Part shown: positions 1 through 8,624 of the stretch, in pieces | How the letters are laid out: each line of letters opens with the position of its first letter | How positions within the stretch are numbered: position 1 is the stretch's first letter | Assembly (NCBI GenBank): GCA_016209865.1 | Contig: JACQVL010000057.1 | Coordinates: 1-16,683 of the forward strand | Origin: Candidatus Latescibacterota bacterium | Lineage (GTDB): Bacteria > JAAXHH01 > JACQVL01 | Direction of reading: 5' to 3' | Length of the DNA: 16,683 bases | Translations under genes and position numbers: made by a program | Notes under the pieces: generated by a model | Databases searched by the model: none | Told to the model about the DNA's origin: nothing | Seen by the model: only the letters and a program-made list of their open reading frames with translations

Positions 1-2
1 CC

Positions 3-53
3 CAACGCTCGAGCCCACTAATGTTGAGCCAATTACTCAGGGAGAGTTCTTGA
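3..53 (+). CDS. Possible 3' end of an upstream gene
   Basis: Frame 3 is open from the window edge to a TGA at 51-53, ending in QRSSPLMLSQLLRESS. The stop overlaps the ATG of lpdA in a TGATG arrangement, which is typical of translationally coupled operon genes. In many bacteria the gene before lpdA encodes an E1 or E2 subunit of a 2-oxoacid dehydrogenase, so this could be the C-terminus of such a subunit. Only 16 residues are visible and none is diagnostic. The call rests on the stop/start overlap alone and could be chance. Confidence 0.22.
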   Translation, partial: QRSSPLMLSQLLRESS

Positions 54-1444
54 TGCCGAAGTACGACGTCGCGATTATTGGCGGCGGGCCGGGCGGCTAC
101 GTCGCTGCCATCCGCGCCGCCCAGCTCGGCCTGAAGCCGGTCGTCATCGAACGGGAACGCGTCGGCGGAGTGTGTCTCAACTGGGGGTGCATCCCGACCA
201 AAGCGCTCCTCCGGAACGCGGAACTCGCCCTGTTGATGCAGCGGCGGGAAGAATTCGGCATCTCCTGCGACAACCTCCGGTTCGACCTGAAGAAAGCCGT
301 CGCCCGTAGCCGCAAGGCGGCCGATCAACTCTCCAAAGGCATTGAATTTCTCCTGAAGAAGCACACCATCCCCGTCATCCCCGGCTCCGGCCGGCTGCGC
401 TCCGCCTCGATCGTCGAGGTGACGGATGCGAACGGCAAAGCGGTGAATGAAATTCACGCCAAATCGATCATCATCGCCACCGGTTCCCAGTCGAAGCGCA
501 TCCCTCCCGTCCCGGTCGATGGGACTCGCATCATCACCAGCACGGAAGCGATGCTCTTGGAGCGCGTCCCGGCGTCTCTGACGATCATCGGCGGGGGCGC
601 GATTGGGGTGGAGTTCGCCTATTTCTACGCGGCGTATGGGACGAAGGTGACGATCGTCGAGATGCTGCCCGCCCTCCTGCCGCTCGAAGACGCGGACATC
701 AGCCAGGCGCTCGCCCGCGCGTTCGGCAAGATAGGCATCACGGTGATGACCGGGGCGCGGGTCGAACGGGCGGAAGCGAGCAAAGACGGGACGGCGGTCA
801 CCGTGTCGGTCAACGGGAAGTCGGAGACGATCCGGGGGGAAATCATCCTCTTGGCCATCGGCCGCGACCCCAACAGCCAGGACCTCGGTTTAGAAGCGCT
901 CGGTGTCGCCACCGAACGGGGGTTCATCACCGTCGATGACGGATATCAGACGACCGTGCCCGGCGTCTACGCCATCGGGGACGTGACCGGCCCGCCCCTG
1001 CTCGCCCATGTCGCGTCCGCCGAGGGCATCGTTCTCGTCGAACGCTTGGCCGGCCTCGACCCGGCGCCCATCGACTACGACAACATCCCCAACTGCGTGT
1101 ACTGCCAGCCGCAGGTGGCGAGCGTCGGGCTGACGGAAGCGGACGCGGCGAAGCGGGGGGCGATCAAGGTCTTCAAGATGCCGTTCCGGGCGAGCGGCAA
1201 AGCGGTGGCGCTGGGCGAGACGGAGGGCATGGTCAAGCTGATCGCGGACGCGAAGTACGGGGAGATTCTGGGCGCGCACCTCATCGGCCCGGAAGCGACG
1301 GAGCTGATCGCGGAAATCTGCACCGCGCGGACGTTAGAGACGACGGTCGCCGAGATCCGCCGGACCGTCCACGCCCATCCGACGCTCTCCGAGATGATCA
1401 TGGAAGCGGCCGCCGGGATCGACGGAGAGGCGATTCATATTTAG
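53..1444 (+). CDS. lpdA: Dihydrolipoyl dehydrogenase (E3)
   Basis: This flavoprotein reoxidises the dihydrolipoyl groups of pyruvate, 2-oxoglutarate or branched-chain dehydrogenase complexes (or the glycine cleavage system) and passes the electrons to NAD+. The 463-residue length is normal for the family. Numbered from the ATG, an N-terminal FAD-binding GGGPGG lies at residues 10-15. The redox disulfide is Cys41/Cys46 in VCLNWGCIPTK. The second Rossmann fold has IIGGGAIGVEF for NAD binding, and AIGDV is the second FAD contact. The C-terminal dimerisation domain ends with HAHPTLSE, which carries the catalytic His. ATG at 53 is preferred over TTG at 50 because AGGGAGAG lies at 39-46 and proteins of this family usually begin MPKYDV or similar. 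The frame is open to the window edge, so a longer upstream form cannot be excluded. The complex it serves is not visible. Confidence 0.96.
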   Translation: MPKYDVAIIGGGPGGYVAAIRAAQLGLKPVVIERERVGGVCLNWGCIPTKALLRNAELALLMQRREEFGISCDNLRFDLKKAVARSRKAADQLSKGIEFLLKKHTIPVIPGSGRLRSASIVEVTDANGKAVNEIHAKSIIIATGSQSKRIPPVPVDGTRIITSTEAMLLERVPASLTIIGGGAIGVEFAYFYAAYGTKVTIVEMLPALLPLEDADISQALARAFGKIGITVMTGARVERAEASKDGTAVTVSVNGKSETIRGEIILLAIGRDPNSQDLGLEALGVATERGFITVDDGYQTTVPGVYAIGDVTGPPLLAHVASAEGIVLVERLAGLDPAPIDYDNIPNCVYCQPQVASVGLTEADAAKRGAIKVFKMPFRASGKAVALGETEGMVKLIADAKYGEILGAHLIGPEATELIAEICTARTLETTVAEIRRTVHAHPTLSEMIMEAAAGIDGEAIHI

Positions 1445-1450
1445 ACCGCA

Positions 1451-1492
1451 GTGACGAGTGACGGGTAGCGCCCCATTCAACATTGAATGGGG
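1451..1492. repeat. Heptamer remnant plus perfect hairpin between convergent genes
   Basis: Two GTGACGA-like heptamers (1451-1464) are followed by a perfect inverted repeat. CCCCATTCA (1471-1479) pairs with TGAATGGGG (1484-1492) around a four-base loop. The hairpin sits between the stop of lpdA and the stop of the minus-strand membrane gene, so it is well placed as a bidirectional terminator. No T-run follows it on either strand, so it is not a canonical intrinsic terminator. The 'heptamers, short spacer, hairpin' order recurs at 8624-8690. Confidence 0.6.
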
Positions 1493-1494
1493 TG

Positions 1495-3471
1495 TTACCA
1501 CACTTCGAAAACATGCGGGTTATCCGGGAACCAGATGAAATCGACGAGGAAGGACAGTCCCTGCCCCAATACGTACCCCACGAGGATCCCCACGAACAGT
1601 GGCTGTGCCTTTCGGTAGAGTCGTCCCCCGCCGAAGCGCCGTAGGGCAACCTGGATCAGCCAGGCCAGAAAAAGCGGGAACACGGCGGTGACAGTATTGG
1701 ATGATGCCACGACCAGTAATCCGATCGGATGGAGTGGCCACCAGTAGAAGAGGTAGCGGCCAGCGGTCATCAGCAGCAGTAACACGACCCCTGACAACAG
1801 GAATATCATCTCTAACTGACTGACTCGGGTGGCATTGTTGATCCACTGAATGATGAGGTCATAGAACCCAATGCCCAGGCTCCCCGGCCCGGTTCGCAAA
1901 TTTTGCGCCCCGAATCTATAGCCTGCACTGATGATGTAGAGGAGGGAAGTCAGCGTGCTCACTCCGAATGCCAGGCAGATCCATCGGAACAGATGACGCC
2001 GATCCGGCCAGATGTGGTCGCGCAGCCAGGCCACATGCGCGAGACCAGTCATCGTAAACGTTCGCCAATTCCGCGCAAACGCACTCGTCAAACCGAGAGC
2101 AGTCAGGTCGGATTGAGACAGACTGGCGGACCCGACGATCCCCACGGTAAACTGGTGAGCATTGATGGGGAGGTCGAGCATGACCAGACCCGCTTCGGCC
2201 ATCACCCGTGCGTGAGCAAGATAGAAGACGAAAAGAAAGAAGAGAAACAACGCGGTGATTGAAAAAGAAAGACCGGCATGATGCAGCCAGAAAACGGTGT
2301 AGAGAAGCCCCAGGATCAGTCCAAGCACAGCGGTGCGATAGGAGAAGAACTCATTGTGATCTTGGAGGTCAGAGGGGCGGCCAAGCGCCTTGAGCCACAC
2401 CTCACGAAGGTGCCTCCGGGCCATCCAGAGGCCCAGAAGCACAAAAGCGATCATGCCTCCGATCGACTGAATAGAGACCAACCCTCCGGGGATAATCGTG
2501 CTCGATGTGGAGACAAAACCGAGCCGGTTCAGAATCCCATTCTGGAGGATACCGATCAGGATAAACAACCAGACACTGAACAGGATTTCCGCGTTGATAA
2601 AGAATGACAGGCACAAGATAGACAGGTTCAGCCTGATCGGAATTGCCGGGAACGATCGCTCGATTGTCAGGTTAATGCTATCGGGACCCATAATAGGAAA
2701 ATGCGGCCAGAGCTCCCAGTAAGACAGGCAGTTCCAGACCATCACGCACAGTGTGAGGCCCAACCCGATCCGGAACATGCGCGTGCGAAAAAACGCGGGT
2801 TCACCCGGACGATGGGGGTCTTGGTCGGTTCCCATCAGATGGAGCGAAACCTTCCCCAACGGAAATTGCAGTCGTTCGTGTTCGACCCATTGTTTGCGGA
2901 GCATGATAACCAAGCACGCCCCCGCGAACATCAGGGCCGCGATGAGGGAGCCCCACCAGAAGAGCGGGGTCATCCAGTCGGCCCATGGGATTGACTGATG
3001 GGCGGGCAATCCTTCAAAGAACCCTCGTGCGGCTCCTTTCTTATTACTGAGCACGACCCAGTCAGGCAGATACGCGAAGAACTTCTCCGCCCATTGATTT
3101 TCCGGGCTGGCGAAGTAATAGGGAGCTGTGATCACGGCGATCAAATATCTGGTCATCCCCCGATCGGGCACCATAGAAGCGATCAGCCCCATCGAGAAGA
3201 TGACGAGGAGTTCGGATCGGGTGAGGGCTCGACGTTGCGCGAAGGATTGCAGGATGAGGTTCGGTCCCAAGACCAGCAGGAAGAAGGGGAGCAGCAAACA
3301 GGAAGGCAGTTGAGCAAAGGTGGGATCGTATCCCAACTGATCGGCCGCATACTGGCCCCAGAAGCTGACGACGGCAGAGAGCAGGAGACCGATGACAGCC
3401 GCGCGCAGAGAGATCGGCGCAGCATGGTTTGGGAGCGGTTGAGAATCGGCTGAGGAATTTCCTTCAGGCAT
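1495..3471 (-). CDS. Polytopic membrane protein, DUF6785/DUF6784 (OPT-like) family
   Basis: The 658-residue protein is very hydrophobic, with about 12-14 likely membrane segments. The first spans roughly residues 23-45, and the chain ends with a hydrophobic segment before HVFEVW. Features that recall the DUF6785/DUF6784 membrane family, distantly like oligopeptide transporters, are the early RSELLVIFSMG stretch after the second helix, the HERLQFPLG loop and the mid-protein ARVMAEAGL motif. That assignment is from memory of the family and no substrate is known. The N-terminus is cytoplasmic-looking (MPEGNSSADSQPLPNHAA), with no cleavable signal. The start is the ATG at 3471, with only a weak AAGAAG upstream. 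The gene stands alone and converges on lpdA. Its base composition is clearly lower in G+C than its neighbours (hand-counted lines at 2221-2340 give about 40-55%), which suggests a different origin. Confidence 0.75.
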   Translation of the reverse strand: MPEGNSSADSQPLPNHAAPISLRAAVIGLLLSAVVSFWGQYAADQLGYDPTFAQLPSCLLLPFFLLVLGPNLILQSFAQRRALTRSELLVIFSMGLIASMVPDRGMTRYLIAVITAPYYFASPENQWAEKFFAYLPDWVVLSNKKGAARGFFEGLPAHQSIPWADWMTPLFWWGSLIAALMFAGACLVIMLRKQWVEHERLQFPLGKVSLHLMGTDQDPHRPGEPAFFRTRMFRIGLGLTLCVMVWNCLSYWELWPHFPIMGPDSINLTIERSFPAIPIRLNLSILCLSFFINAEILFSVWLFILIGILQNGILNRLGFVSTSSTIIPGGLVSIQSIGGMIAFVLLGLWMARRHLREVWLKALGRPSDLQDHNEFFSYRTAVLGLILGLLYTVFWLHHAGLSFSITALFLFFLFVFYLAHARVMAEAGLVMLDLPINAHQFTVGIVGSASLSQSDLTALGLTSAFARNWRTFTMTGLAHVAWLRDHIWPDRRHLFRWICLAFGVSTLTSLLYIISAGYRFGAQNLRTGPGSLGIGFYDLIIQWINNATRVSQLEMIFLLSGVVLLLLMTAGRYLFYWWPLHPIGLLVVASSNTVTAVFPLFLAWLIQVALRRFGGGRLYRKAQPLFVGILVGYVLGQGLSFLVDFIWFPDNPHVFEVW

Positions 3472-3705
3472 AGGACTTCTTGGTCAGATCAAAAATGGGA
3501 TGACGTCCCCAATCCCACGATCCGCGCTCGTTCAGTTCCTCACACGCGGCAAACCGTGCTCGGCCTGATCTGCACCTTATCACGCATATAGATTTAGTAT
3601 GATCTTTTCAGCATGTTGTCCAGGTTTTCTGCGAAGACCGAGAAACTTGGAGGTCGCAAGGCCCCTCGAAGTTGAAGGGGAGGGCATCGCTCACGGAGGC
3701 TTCCA
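3472..3705. other. Divergent intergenic region, possible promoters
   Basis: This gap separates the divergent starts of the membrane protein and the first PLP enzyme. It contains an AT-richer stretch around 3581-3610, with TATGAT at 3598-3603 as a possible -10 for the plus-strand gene, but no convincing -35 lies 16-18 bases upstream. An imperfect CCCCT...AGGGG hairpin lies at 3662-3680, just ahead of the ribosome site. I see no small gene or repeat array. Confidence 0.35.
3695..3699 (+). promoter_or_regulatory. Ribosome binding site that sets a TTG start
   Basis: GGAGG lies six bases before the TTG at 3706. It supports TTG initiation for the first PLP enzyme, giving MTETPQTFDEY, which aligns end to end with the N-terminus of the paralogue (MSNAPQTFDEY) started at GTG 12808. 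Confidence 0.8.
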
Positions 3706-5064
3706 TTGACTGAGACACCACAGACCTTCGACGAGTACCTCGCACGGATGAAAACCACACATGGCCCGTTCATGGACGAGCGGGAGTGGGACACGGTCAT
3801 CGCCCCCAACCTAGAGGCGATCCGGCAGTCTGTCGCACGAGGCGGCGGCGGCCCGGATGATGAGGTCCACTGGGCGCTCGTCCGGCAACAGTTCTCGTTC
3901 GATCACGAGACGGGATACTTGAACACCGGAACGCTGGGAGCTTCGCCGTTGGCCGTCCGGCGGAAGGCGGCCGAACTGCGCGAGGTCTGCGAGCATGACC
4001 CCTGGGTCGGCCAGGGCTGGTTGTACCGGCACGCCCAGCAGGCCGTGGAGAAAGTCGCCGCCCTCCTGAACGCAGAGCCGAGTGAGATTTCGTTCACCCA
4101 GAACACCACACAATCCTTGCTCCATGTGTCGAGCGGACTCGACCTGCGGCGCGGCGACCTCATCGTCACGACCAACCGGGAGCATCACGGGGGACGGATC
4201 GCCTGGGACCTGGTGCAAAGCTGGCGCGGCGTACACGTCGAGAACGTGCCCATTCCCGACGTCGTGGAGGACGCCGACAGCCTGAACGCGGAGATCATCC
4301 AGCGATTTCGCGACACGTTCGAACGGTACAATACCCCCAAGTATGCTCGGAAGAAAAAACTCCTGAGCGTCGCGCATATCTTCTCCCCCATCGCCCGGCG
4401 GATGCCCGTCAAAGCCCTGTGCGCCTTAGCCCGGGACTATGGCTACGTGTCCTTCGTCGACGGCGCGCATGCGGTCGGCATGATCCGCGTGGATCTGCAC
4501 GACATCGGCTGCGATTTTTATGGCACGAGCACGCACAAATGGCTGCTCGCCACGAAGGGCACGGGGATTCTCTACGTGCGGAACGCCTCCAGCGATCGGA
4601 TGAAGCGGTTCGTCACGAAAGCGCAGTGGAACGCGTGGCAGGTGAACAAGACCATGCCATCGACTGGACCGTTTGGCACGATGGGCACGTACGATCCGGC
4701 GGCGTGCTGCGGCATCGGGGCGGCCGTGGATTTCCTCAACCTGATCGGGAGCATCGACCGGGTGGAGGCGCGGGGATGGGCGCTGGCCTGCCGGCTCCGG
4801 AACGGAATCGATGGACTGCCCGGTCTGGGGTTCATCACGCCGAATCAGCCCCTTAGCACGCCCGTCGAACGCCGGTTATCCGGGTCGATGACCGCGTTCA
4901 TCCTCGACGGTGCCGGGAATATGGGCGAGCAGCTCCGGGATCGGTACGCCATCAATTTCCCGTCGAGCGATCGATGGGGGCGGGTCTCCACGCATTATTA
5001 CAACACGCCGGCTCAGGTTGACCGGATCATCCAGGCGCTCCGGGATCTGGCGGGACGTGGGTAA
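3706..5064 (+). CDS. Class V aminotransferase-fold PLP enzyme, copy 1
   Basis: The 452-residue protein belongs to the fold-type I, class V PLP family (isopenicillin N epimerase / cysteine desulfurase-like). A substrate pocket motif NTGTLGASP lies at about residues 73-81. Asp252 in FVDGAHAVGM should pair with the PLP ring nitrogen, with His255 stacking on the ring. The Schiff-base lysine is Lys278 in STHKWLLATKGTG. An RRLSG motif and the C-terminal small domain (STHYYNTPAQVDRI) close the protein. No cysteine-bearing desulfurase loop is evident, so an epimerase, lyase or aminotransferase is likelier than IscS activity, but the substrate is unknown. There is no signal peptide. The TTG start is supported by a strong GGAGG. 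Its paralogue at 12808-14163 has the same length and register, and the two genes bracket sdhCAB and two transport-related genes. It precedes sdhC by about 200 bases of repeats and is probably a separate transcript. Confidence 0.88.
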   Translation: MTETPQTFDEYLARMKTTHGPFMDEREWDTVIAPNLEAIRQSVARGGGGPDDEVHWALVRQQFSFDHETGYLNTGTLGASPLAVRRKAAELREVCEHDPWVGQGWLYRHAQQAVEKVAALLNAEPSEISFTQNTTQSLLHVSSGLDLRRGDLIVTTNREHHGGRIAWDLVQSWRGVHVENVPIPDVVEDADSLNAEIIQRFRDTFERYNTPKYARKKKLLSVAHIFSPIARRMPVKALCALARDYGYVSFVDGAHAVGMIRVDLHDIGCDFYGTSTHKWLLATKGTGILYVRNASSDRMKRFVTKAQWNAWQVNKTMPSTGPFGTMGTYDPAACCGIGAAVDFLNLIGSIDRVEARGWALACRLRNGIDGLPGLGFITPNQPLSTPVERRLSGSMTAFILDGAGNMGEQLRDRYAINFPSSDRWGRVSTHYYNTPAQVDRIIQALRDLAGRG

Positions 5065-5102
5065 GCCGACCATGACGATTCACCTTACCACGGTACTTCC
5101 GC

Positions 5103-5131
5103 TTGACGGGCCGGGAGTCCTTGTGTACTTT
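5103..5131 (+). promoter_or_regulatory. Candidate sigma70-type promoter for sdhCAB
   Basis: TTGACG (5103-5108) is followed after 17 bases by TACTTT (5126-5131). The -35 matches five of six consensus bases, and the -10 only three of six. Transcription would begin near 5138, which puts the nested hairpin at 5145-5251 inside the leader of the sdh mRNA. It is the best-spaced pair I see in the gap, but it is only a pattern match. Confidence 0.35.
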
Positions 5132-5144
5132 ACGCAGCATCAGG

Positions 5145-5251
5145 CCAGTGGTCAGTGACGAGTAAAACAGCATGGATTCCCGCTTGCGCGGGAATGACAA
5201 CCTGACTGACCATCTCACTTTCTTAACTCGTCACTGGTCACTCGTCACTGC
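5145..5251. repeat. Nested inverted repeat: heptamer-type arms around an ATTCCC-N8-GGGAAT palindrome
   Basis: The outer arms at 5147-5166 and 5223-5242 are inverted copies matching at about 17 of 20 bases. They are built of the GTGACGA / CAGTGAC word family, and the right side continues with another TCGTCAC unit to 5249. Inside the loop, at 5176-5195, sits a palindrome ATTCCC-GCTTGCGC-GGGAAT. Its orientation, judged from the flanking GGA/GAC bases, is opposite to the copies at 8667 and 15484. The 20-base ATTCCC-N8-GGGAAT form is the same as that described for neisserial dRS3 elements. The composite lies directly upstream of the sdhC ribosome site. Confidence 0.82.
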
Positions 5252-5261
5252 TTTCAGGCAT

Positions 5262-5265
5262 GGAG
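5262..5265 (+). promoter_or_regulatory. Ribosome binding site for sdhC
   Basis: GGAG lies five bases before ATG 5271. It fixes the sdhC start at MSRLFLFYRSS and rules out an in-frame ATG at 5172, which would translate the repeat. Confidence 0.7.
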
Positions 5266-5270
5266 CATCG

Positions 5271-5948
5271 ATGAGTCGGCTGTTCCTCTTCTACCGCTCC
5301 TCCATCGGCAAGAAAGTCGTCATGGCCGTGACGGGCTTGGTTCTGTTCGGGTTCGTCGTGGTGCACATGGCAGGCAACCTCAAGGTTTACCAGGGCGCTG
5401 AAAAAATCAACGCGTACGGCGAGTTTCTCCGGGCAATGGGGAGTCCCGTCTTCAGCCACGGCCAGGTGCTGTGGATCGCGCGAATCGTGCTGCTGGCGTC
5501 CGTTGCCCTGCACATCATGGCGGCGGTGCAGCTCATCTTGATGAACCGACGCGCCCGGCCGGTCGGGTACACCCACCAGGACCCCATCCAGGCGACGTAC
5601 GCCTCCCGCACGATGATCTGGAGCGGGCCGGTCATCGCTCTGTTCGTGATCTACCATCTCCTGCATTTTACGGCGGGGACGGTTCATCCGAGCTTCCGAG
5701 CCGGGGATATCTACCATAACGTCATCGCGGGCTTCCGGGTGTGGTACGTCTCGGCGTTCTATATCGTGGCGATGGTGGGACTGGGGTTTCATCTGTACCA
5801 TGGCGTCTGGAGCCTTTTCCAGACGCTGGGGATCAACGACGTCCGGGTCGACCGGTTTTTCCGCCGCTTAGCCGCGGTTGCCACGGTCGCGGTCGTCGCC
5901 GGGAACATCTCCATCCCCGTCACCGTGCTCCTCGGTCTGATCTCGTAA
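5271..5948 (+). CDS. sdhC: Succinate dehydrogenase cytochrome b558-type membrane anchor
   Basis: The 225-residue protein anchors complex II and carries the haem and quinone sites. It has the single-subunit, five-helix architecture of the b558 family typical of menaquinone-linked succinate dehydrogenases and fumarate reductases (Bacillus, Bacteroidetes, epsilon-proteobacteria), so no sdhD is expected. Helix 1 begins after FYRSSIGKK. Candidate haem-ligand histidines occur in VVVHMAGNLKVYQG, VALHIMAAVQ, YHLLHF and FHLYHGVWS, one per helix in the expected pattern. The C-terminal helix ends in VTVLLGLIS. It is the first gene of sdhC-sdhA-sdhB, with 19 bases before sdhA. The start is chosen by GGAG at 5262. 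The longer in-frame start at 5172 would give an extension translated from the ATTCCC palindrome and is not credible. Confidence 0.94.
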   Translation: MSRLFLFYRSSIGKKVVMAVTGLVLFGFVVVHMAGNLKVYQGAEKINAYGEFLRAMGSPVFSHGQVLWIARIVLLASVALHIMAAVQLILMNRRARPVGYTHQDPIQATYASRTMIWSGPVIALFVIYHLLHFTAGTVHPSFRAGDIYHNVIAGFRVWYVSAFYIVAMVGLGFHLYHGVWSLFQTLGINDVRVDRFFRRLAAVATVAVVAGNISIPVTVLLGLIS

Positions 5949-5967
5949 TCGCGGGGGTTGACGGACT

Positions 5968-7881
5968 ATGGAACTGCGCGCCAGCGTCCCGTCCGGGCCG
6001 GTCGAGCAGAAGTGGGACAATCATCGCTTCGAGATGAAGCTGGTCAGCCCGGCCAATAAACGGAAGTACACCATCCTCGTCGTCGGGTCGGGACTGGCCG
6101 GGGCGTCGGCCGCCGCGTCGCTCGCCGAGCTGGGGTACAACGTCACGTGCTTCTGCTACCAGGACAGCCCCCGCCGCGCCCACAGCATCGCGGCGCAGGG
6201 GGGGATTAACGCGGCGAAGAACTACCGGAACGACGGAGACAGCGTTTTCCGGCTGTTCTACGACACGATTAAAGGGGGCGACTACCGGGCGCGTGAGGCG
6301 AACGTTTACCGTCTGGCTCAGCTCAGCGTGAACATCATCGACCAGTGCGTCGCCCAGGGGGTGCCGTTCGCGCGGGAATACGGCGGCCTGCTGGACAACC
6401 GTTCGTTCGGCGGGGCCCAGGTCTCGCGGACGTTCTACGCCCGCGGGCAGACCGGTCAGCAGCTCCTGCTGGGCGCGTACTCCGCCCTCTCCCGTCAGGT
6501 CGGCCTCGGCCGGGTGGCGATGTACCCGCGCCACGAGATGCTCGACCTGGTCGTCATCGACGGCAAGACGCGGGGGGTCGTCGTGCGCGACATGGTCACC
6601 GGCCAGATCGAATCCCACGCCGGGGATGCGGTCGTGCTCGGCACGGGCGGGTACAGCAACGTCTTCTACCTGTCCACGAACGCCAAAGGGTGCAACGCCA
6701 CGGCCATCTGGCGCGCTTACAAACGCGGCGCGGCGATGGCCAACCCGTCGTTCACGCAGATCCATCCCACCTGCATCCCCGTCTCCGGCGATCACCAGTC
6801 GAAACTCACCCTGATGAGCGAGTCGCTCCGGAACGACGGGCGGATTTGGGTTCCTCAGCAGAAGGGAGATACGCGTCCTCCCGACCGGATTCCGGAGGCG
6901 GAACGGGATTATTACCTTGAGCGCCGGTACCCGGCCTTCGGCAACCTGGTGCCCCGCGACGTCGCCTCCCGCGCCGCCAAGGCGGTGTGCGATGAAGGCT
7001 TCGGCGTCGGGCCGGGCGGGTTGGGCGTCTACCTCGACCTGACCGACGCCATCAAACGGCTGGGCGAGCAGGTCATCCGGGAGCGGTACGGCAACCTGTT
7101 CGAGATGTACGAACGGATCACCGGGGAGAACCCGTACGAACGGCCGATGCGGATTTATCCCGCCGTCCATTACACGATGGGCGGGCTGTGGGTCGACTAC
7201 AACCTGATGAGCACGATCGACGGGCTGTACGTCATCGGCGAGGCGAACTTCTCCGACCACGGGGCGAACCGGTTGGGCGCGAGCGCGCTGATGCAGGGGT
7301 TAGCGGACGGGTACTTCATCCTGCCCGCGACGATCGGGGATTATTTAGCGCGGACGAAGCAGGAGAAGCTTGATCCTTCCCACTCCGCGTTCCGGCGGGT
7401 GGAGGCCGAAGTCACCGAGCGGACGAAACGGTTGTTAGCGATCCGAGGAAAGCGGACGGTCGACTCGTTTCACCGGGAGTTCGGCCGGCTGATGTGGGAG
7501 TATTGCGGGATGTCCCGCAACGTGCAGGGATTGCAAGTCGCCTTAGAGAAGATTCCCGCCCTGCGGGCCGAATTCTGGGAGAACGTGAACGTGCTCGGCG
7601 CGAACGAGGAGTTGAATCAATCGTTGGAGAAGGCGGGCCGGGTGGCGGACTTCTTCGAGTTCGCGGAGCTGATGTGTCACGATGCCTTAGAGCGGGCGGA
7701 GTCGTGTGGGTGCCATTTCCGGGAGGAATACCAGACCCCGGACGGGGAGGCGTTGCGGGACGACGCTGATTTTGCCCATGTCGCCGCCTGGGAATTCGCG
7801 GGGGTTGACAACCCGCCGATTCTGCACAAGGAATCCCTGGCGTTCCAGTATGTGTCGTTGACGCAGCGGAGCTATAAGTAA
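5968..7881 (+). CDS. sdhA: Succinate dehydrogenase / fumarate reductase flavoprotein subunit
   Basis: This 637-residue catalytic subunit oxidises succinate to fumarate on the cytoplasmic face. A dinucleotide fold [12 protein letters not shown] lies at residues 38-49. His72 in [15 protein letters not shown] is the residue expected to carry covalent 8-alpha FAD. Active-site residues follow the family: FTQIHPT with His266, SESLRNDGR, Arg335 in PRDVASRA (proton shuttle) and His401 in [11 protein letters not shown] final FAD contact lies near [18 protein letters not shown]. The C-terminal helical and cap regions are full length. The overall pattern (long form, [13 protein letters not shown]) resembles the menaquinone-linked group that goes with a b558 SdhC. 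The ribosome site is weak (GCGGGGG upstream). Its TAA shares one base with the ATG of sdhB, implying coupled translation. Confidence 0.96.
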   Translation: MELRASVPSGPVEQKWDNHRFEMKLVSPANKRKYTILVVGSGLAGASAAASLAELGYNVTCFCYQDSPRRAHSIAAQGGINAAKNYRNDGDSVFRLFYDTIKGGDYRAREANVYRLAQLSVNIIDQCVAQGVPFAREYGGLLDNRSFGGAQVSRTFYARGQTGQQLLLGAYSALSRQVGLGRVAMYPRHEMLDLVVIDGKTRGVVVRDMVTGQIESHAGDAVVLGTGGYSNVFYLSTNAKGCNATAIWRAYKRGAAMANPSFTQIHPTCIPVSGDHQSKLTLMSESLRNDGRIWVPQQKGDTRPPDRIPEAERDYYLERRYPAFGNLVPRDVASRAAKAVCDEGFGVGPGGLGVYLDLTDAIKRLGEQVIRERYGNLFEMYERITGENPYERPMRIYPAVHYTMGGLWVDYNLMSTIDGLYVIGEANFSDHGANRLGASALMQGLADGYFILPATIGDYLARTKQEKLDPSHSAFRRVEAEVTERTKRLLAIRGKRTVDSFHREFGRLMWEYCGMSRNVQGLQVALEKIPALRAEFWENVNVLGANEELNQSLEKAGRVADFFEFAELMCHDALERAESCGCHFREEYQTPDGEALRDDADFAHVAAWEFAGVDNPPILHKESLAFQYVSLTQRSYK

Positions 7882-8624
7882 TGGACGTGACTCTCCACGT
7901 GTGGCGACAGAAGAGCGCCGCCGACCGGGGACGCTTCGTGCGGTACGAGGCCCGGAACATCAGCCCGGATATGTCGTTCTTAGAGATGTTCGATGTCGTC
8001 AACGAAGGGCTGATCGCCCGAGGGGAAGACCCGATCGCGTTCGACCACGACTGCCGGGAGGGGATCTGCGGGACGTGCGGGATGGTGATCAACGGCGTCG
8101 CCCACGGGCCGCGGCGCGGCACGACCGTCTGCCAGCTCCATCTGCGGAGCTTCAGGGACGGGGACACGATCACCGTCGAGCCCTGGCGCGCCCGGCCGTT
8201 CCCGGTCATCAAGGACCTCGTCGTCGACCGGGGCGCGTTCGACCGGATCATCCAGGCGGGCGGGTTCATCTCCGTGCCCACCGGCAGCGCGCCCGACGCC
8301 AACGCCATCCCCATCCCCAAGCCGGACGCCGATTTGGCGATGGATGCGGCGTCCTGCATCGGCTGCGGCGCGTGCGTGGCCGCGTGCCCGAACGGGGCGG
8401 CGATGCTGTTCACGGCGGCCAAAGTCTCCCATCTCGGCCTCCTCCCGCAGGGACAGCCTGAACGCCGCCAGCGAGTCAGGCAGATGGTGGTCGCGATGGA
8501 CCGGGAAGGGTTCGGGAGCTGCACCAATTACGCGGAATGCGAAGCGGTCTGCCCGAAGGCCATCAGCATCCGGTTCATCGCCCGGATGAACCGGGACTAT
8601 CTGAAGGCCAGTCTGATGGAATAG
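7881..8624 (+). CDS. sdhB: Succinate dehydrogenase / fumarate reductase iron-sulfur subunit
   Basis: This 247-residue subunit wires electrons from the FAD of SdhA to the quinone site of SdhC. The plant-ferredoxin-like N-domain binds [2Fe-2S] with Cys58, Cys63, Cys66 and Cys84 ([10 protein letters not shown] ... TTVCQ). The C-domain binds [4Fe-4S] through [12 protein letters not shown] (Cys159, 162, 165) and [3Fe-4S] through Cys169, Cys214 and Cys220, with Cys224 returning to the [4Fe-4S] cluster ([16 protein letters not shown]). All eleven expected ligands are present. The ATG overlaps the last base of the sdhA stop. The gene ends directly against a GTGACGA heptamer array, and the TAG stop shares its G with the first heptamer. 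Confidence 0.96.
   Translation: MDVTLHVWRQKSAADRGRFVRYEARNISPDMSFLEMFDVVNEGLIARGEDPIAFDHDCREGICGTCGMVINGVAHGPRRGTTVCQLHLRSFRDGDTITVEPWRARPFPVIKDLVVDRGAFDRIIQAGGFISVPTGSAPDANAIPIPKPDADLAMDAASCIGCGACVAACPNGAAMLFTAAKVSHLGLLPQGQPERRQRVRQMVVAMDREGFGSCTNYAECEAVCPKAISIRFIARMNRDYLKASLME

Noticed and set aside
1471-1492. Canonical rho-independent terminator
   Set aside because: The stem is perfect but neither strand has the required T-run, so it is recorded as a hairpin rather than a terminator.
5172-5270. N-terminal extension of SdhC beginning MDSRLRGNDN
   Set aside because: The codons are the ATTCCC palindrome and the right heptamer arm, with no ribosome site. The family begins at the FYRSSIGKK region, and GGAG precedes ATG 5271.
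5920-7260. Long minus-strand open frame opposite sdhA (446 codons)
   Set aside because: It is a shadow of the high-G+C coding strand, composed of Arg/Pro/Val-rich sequence with no domain, and overlaps a certain gene.
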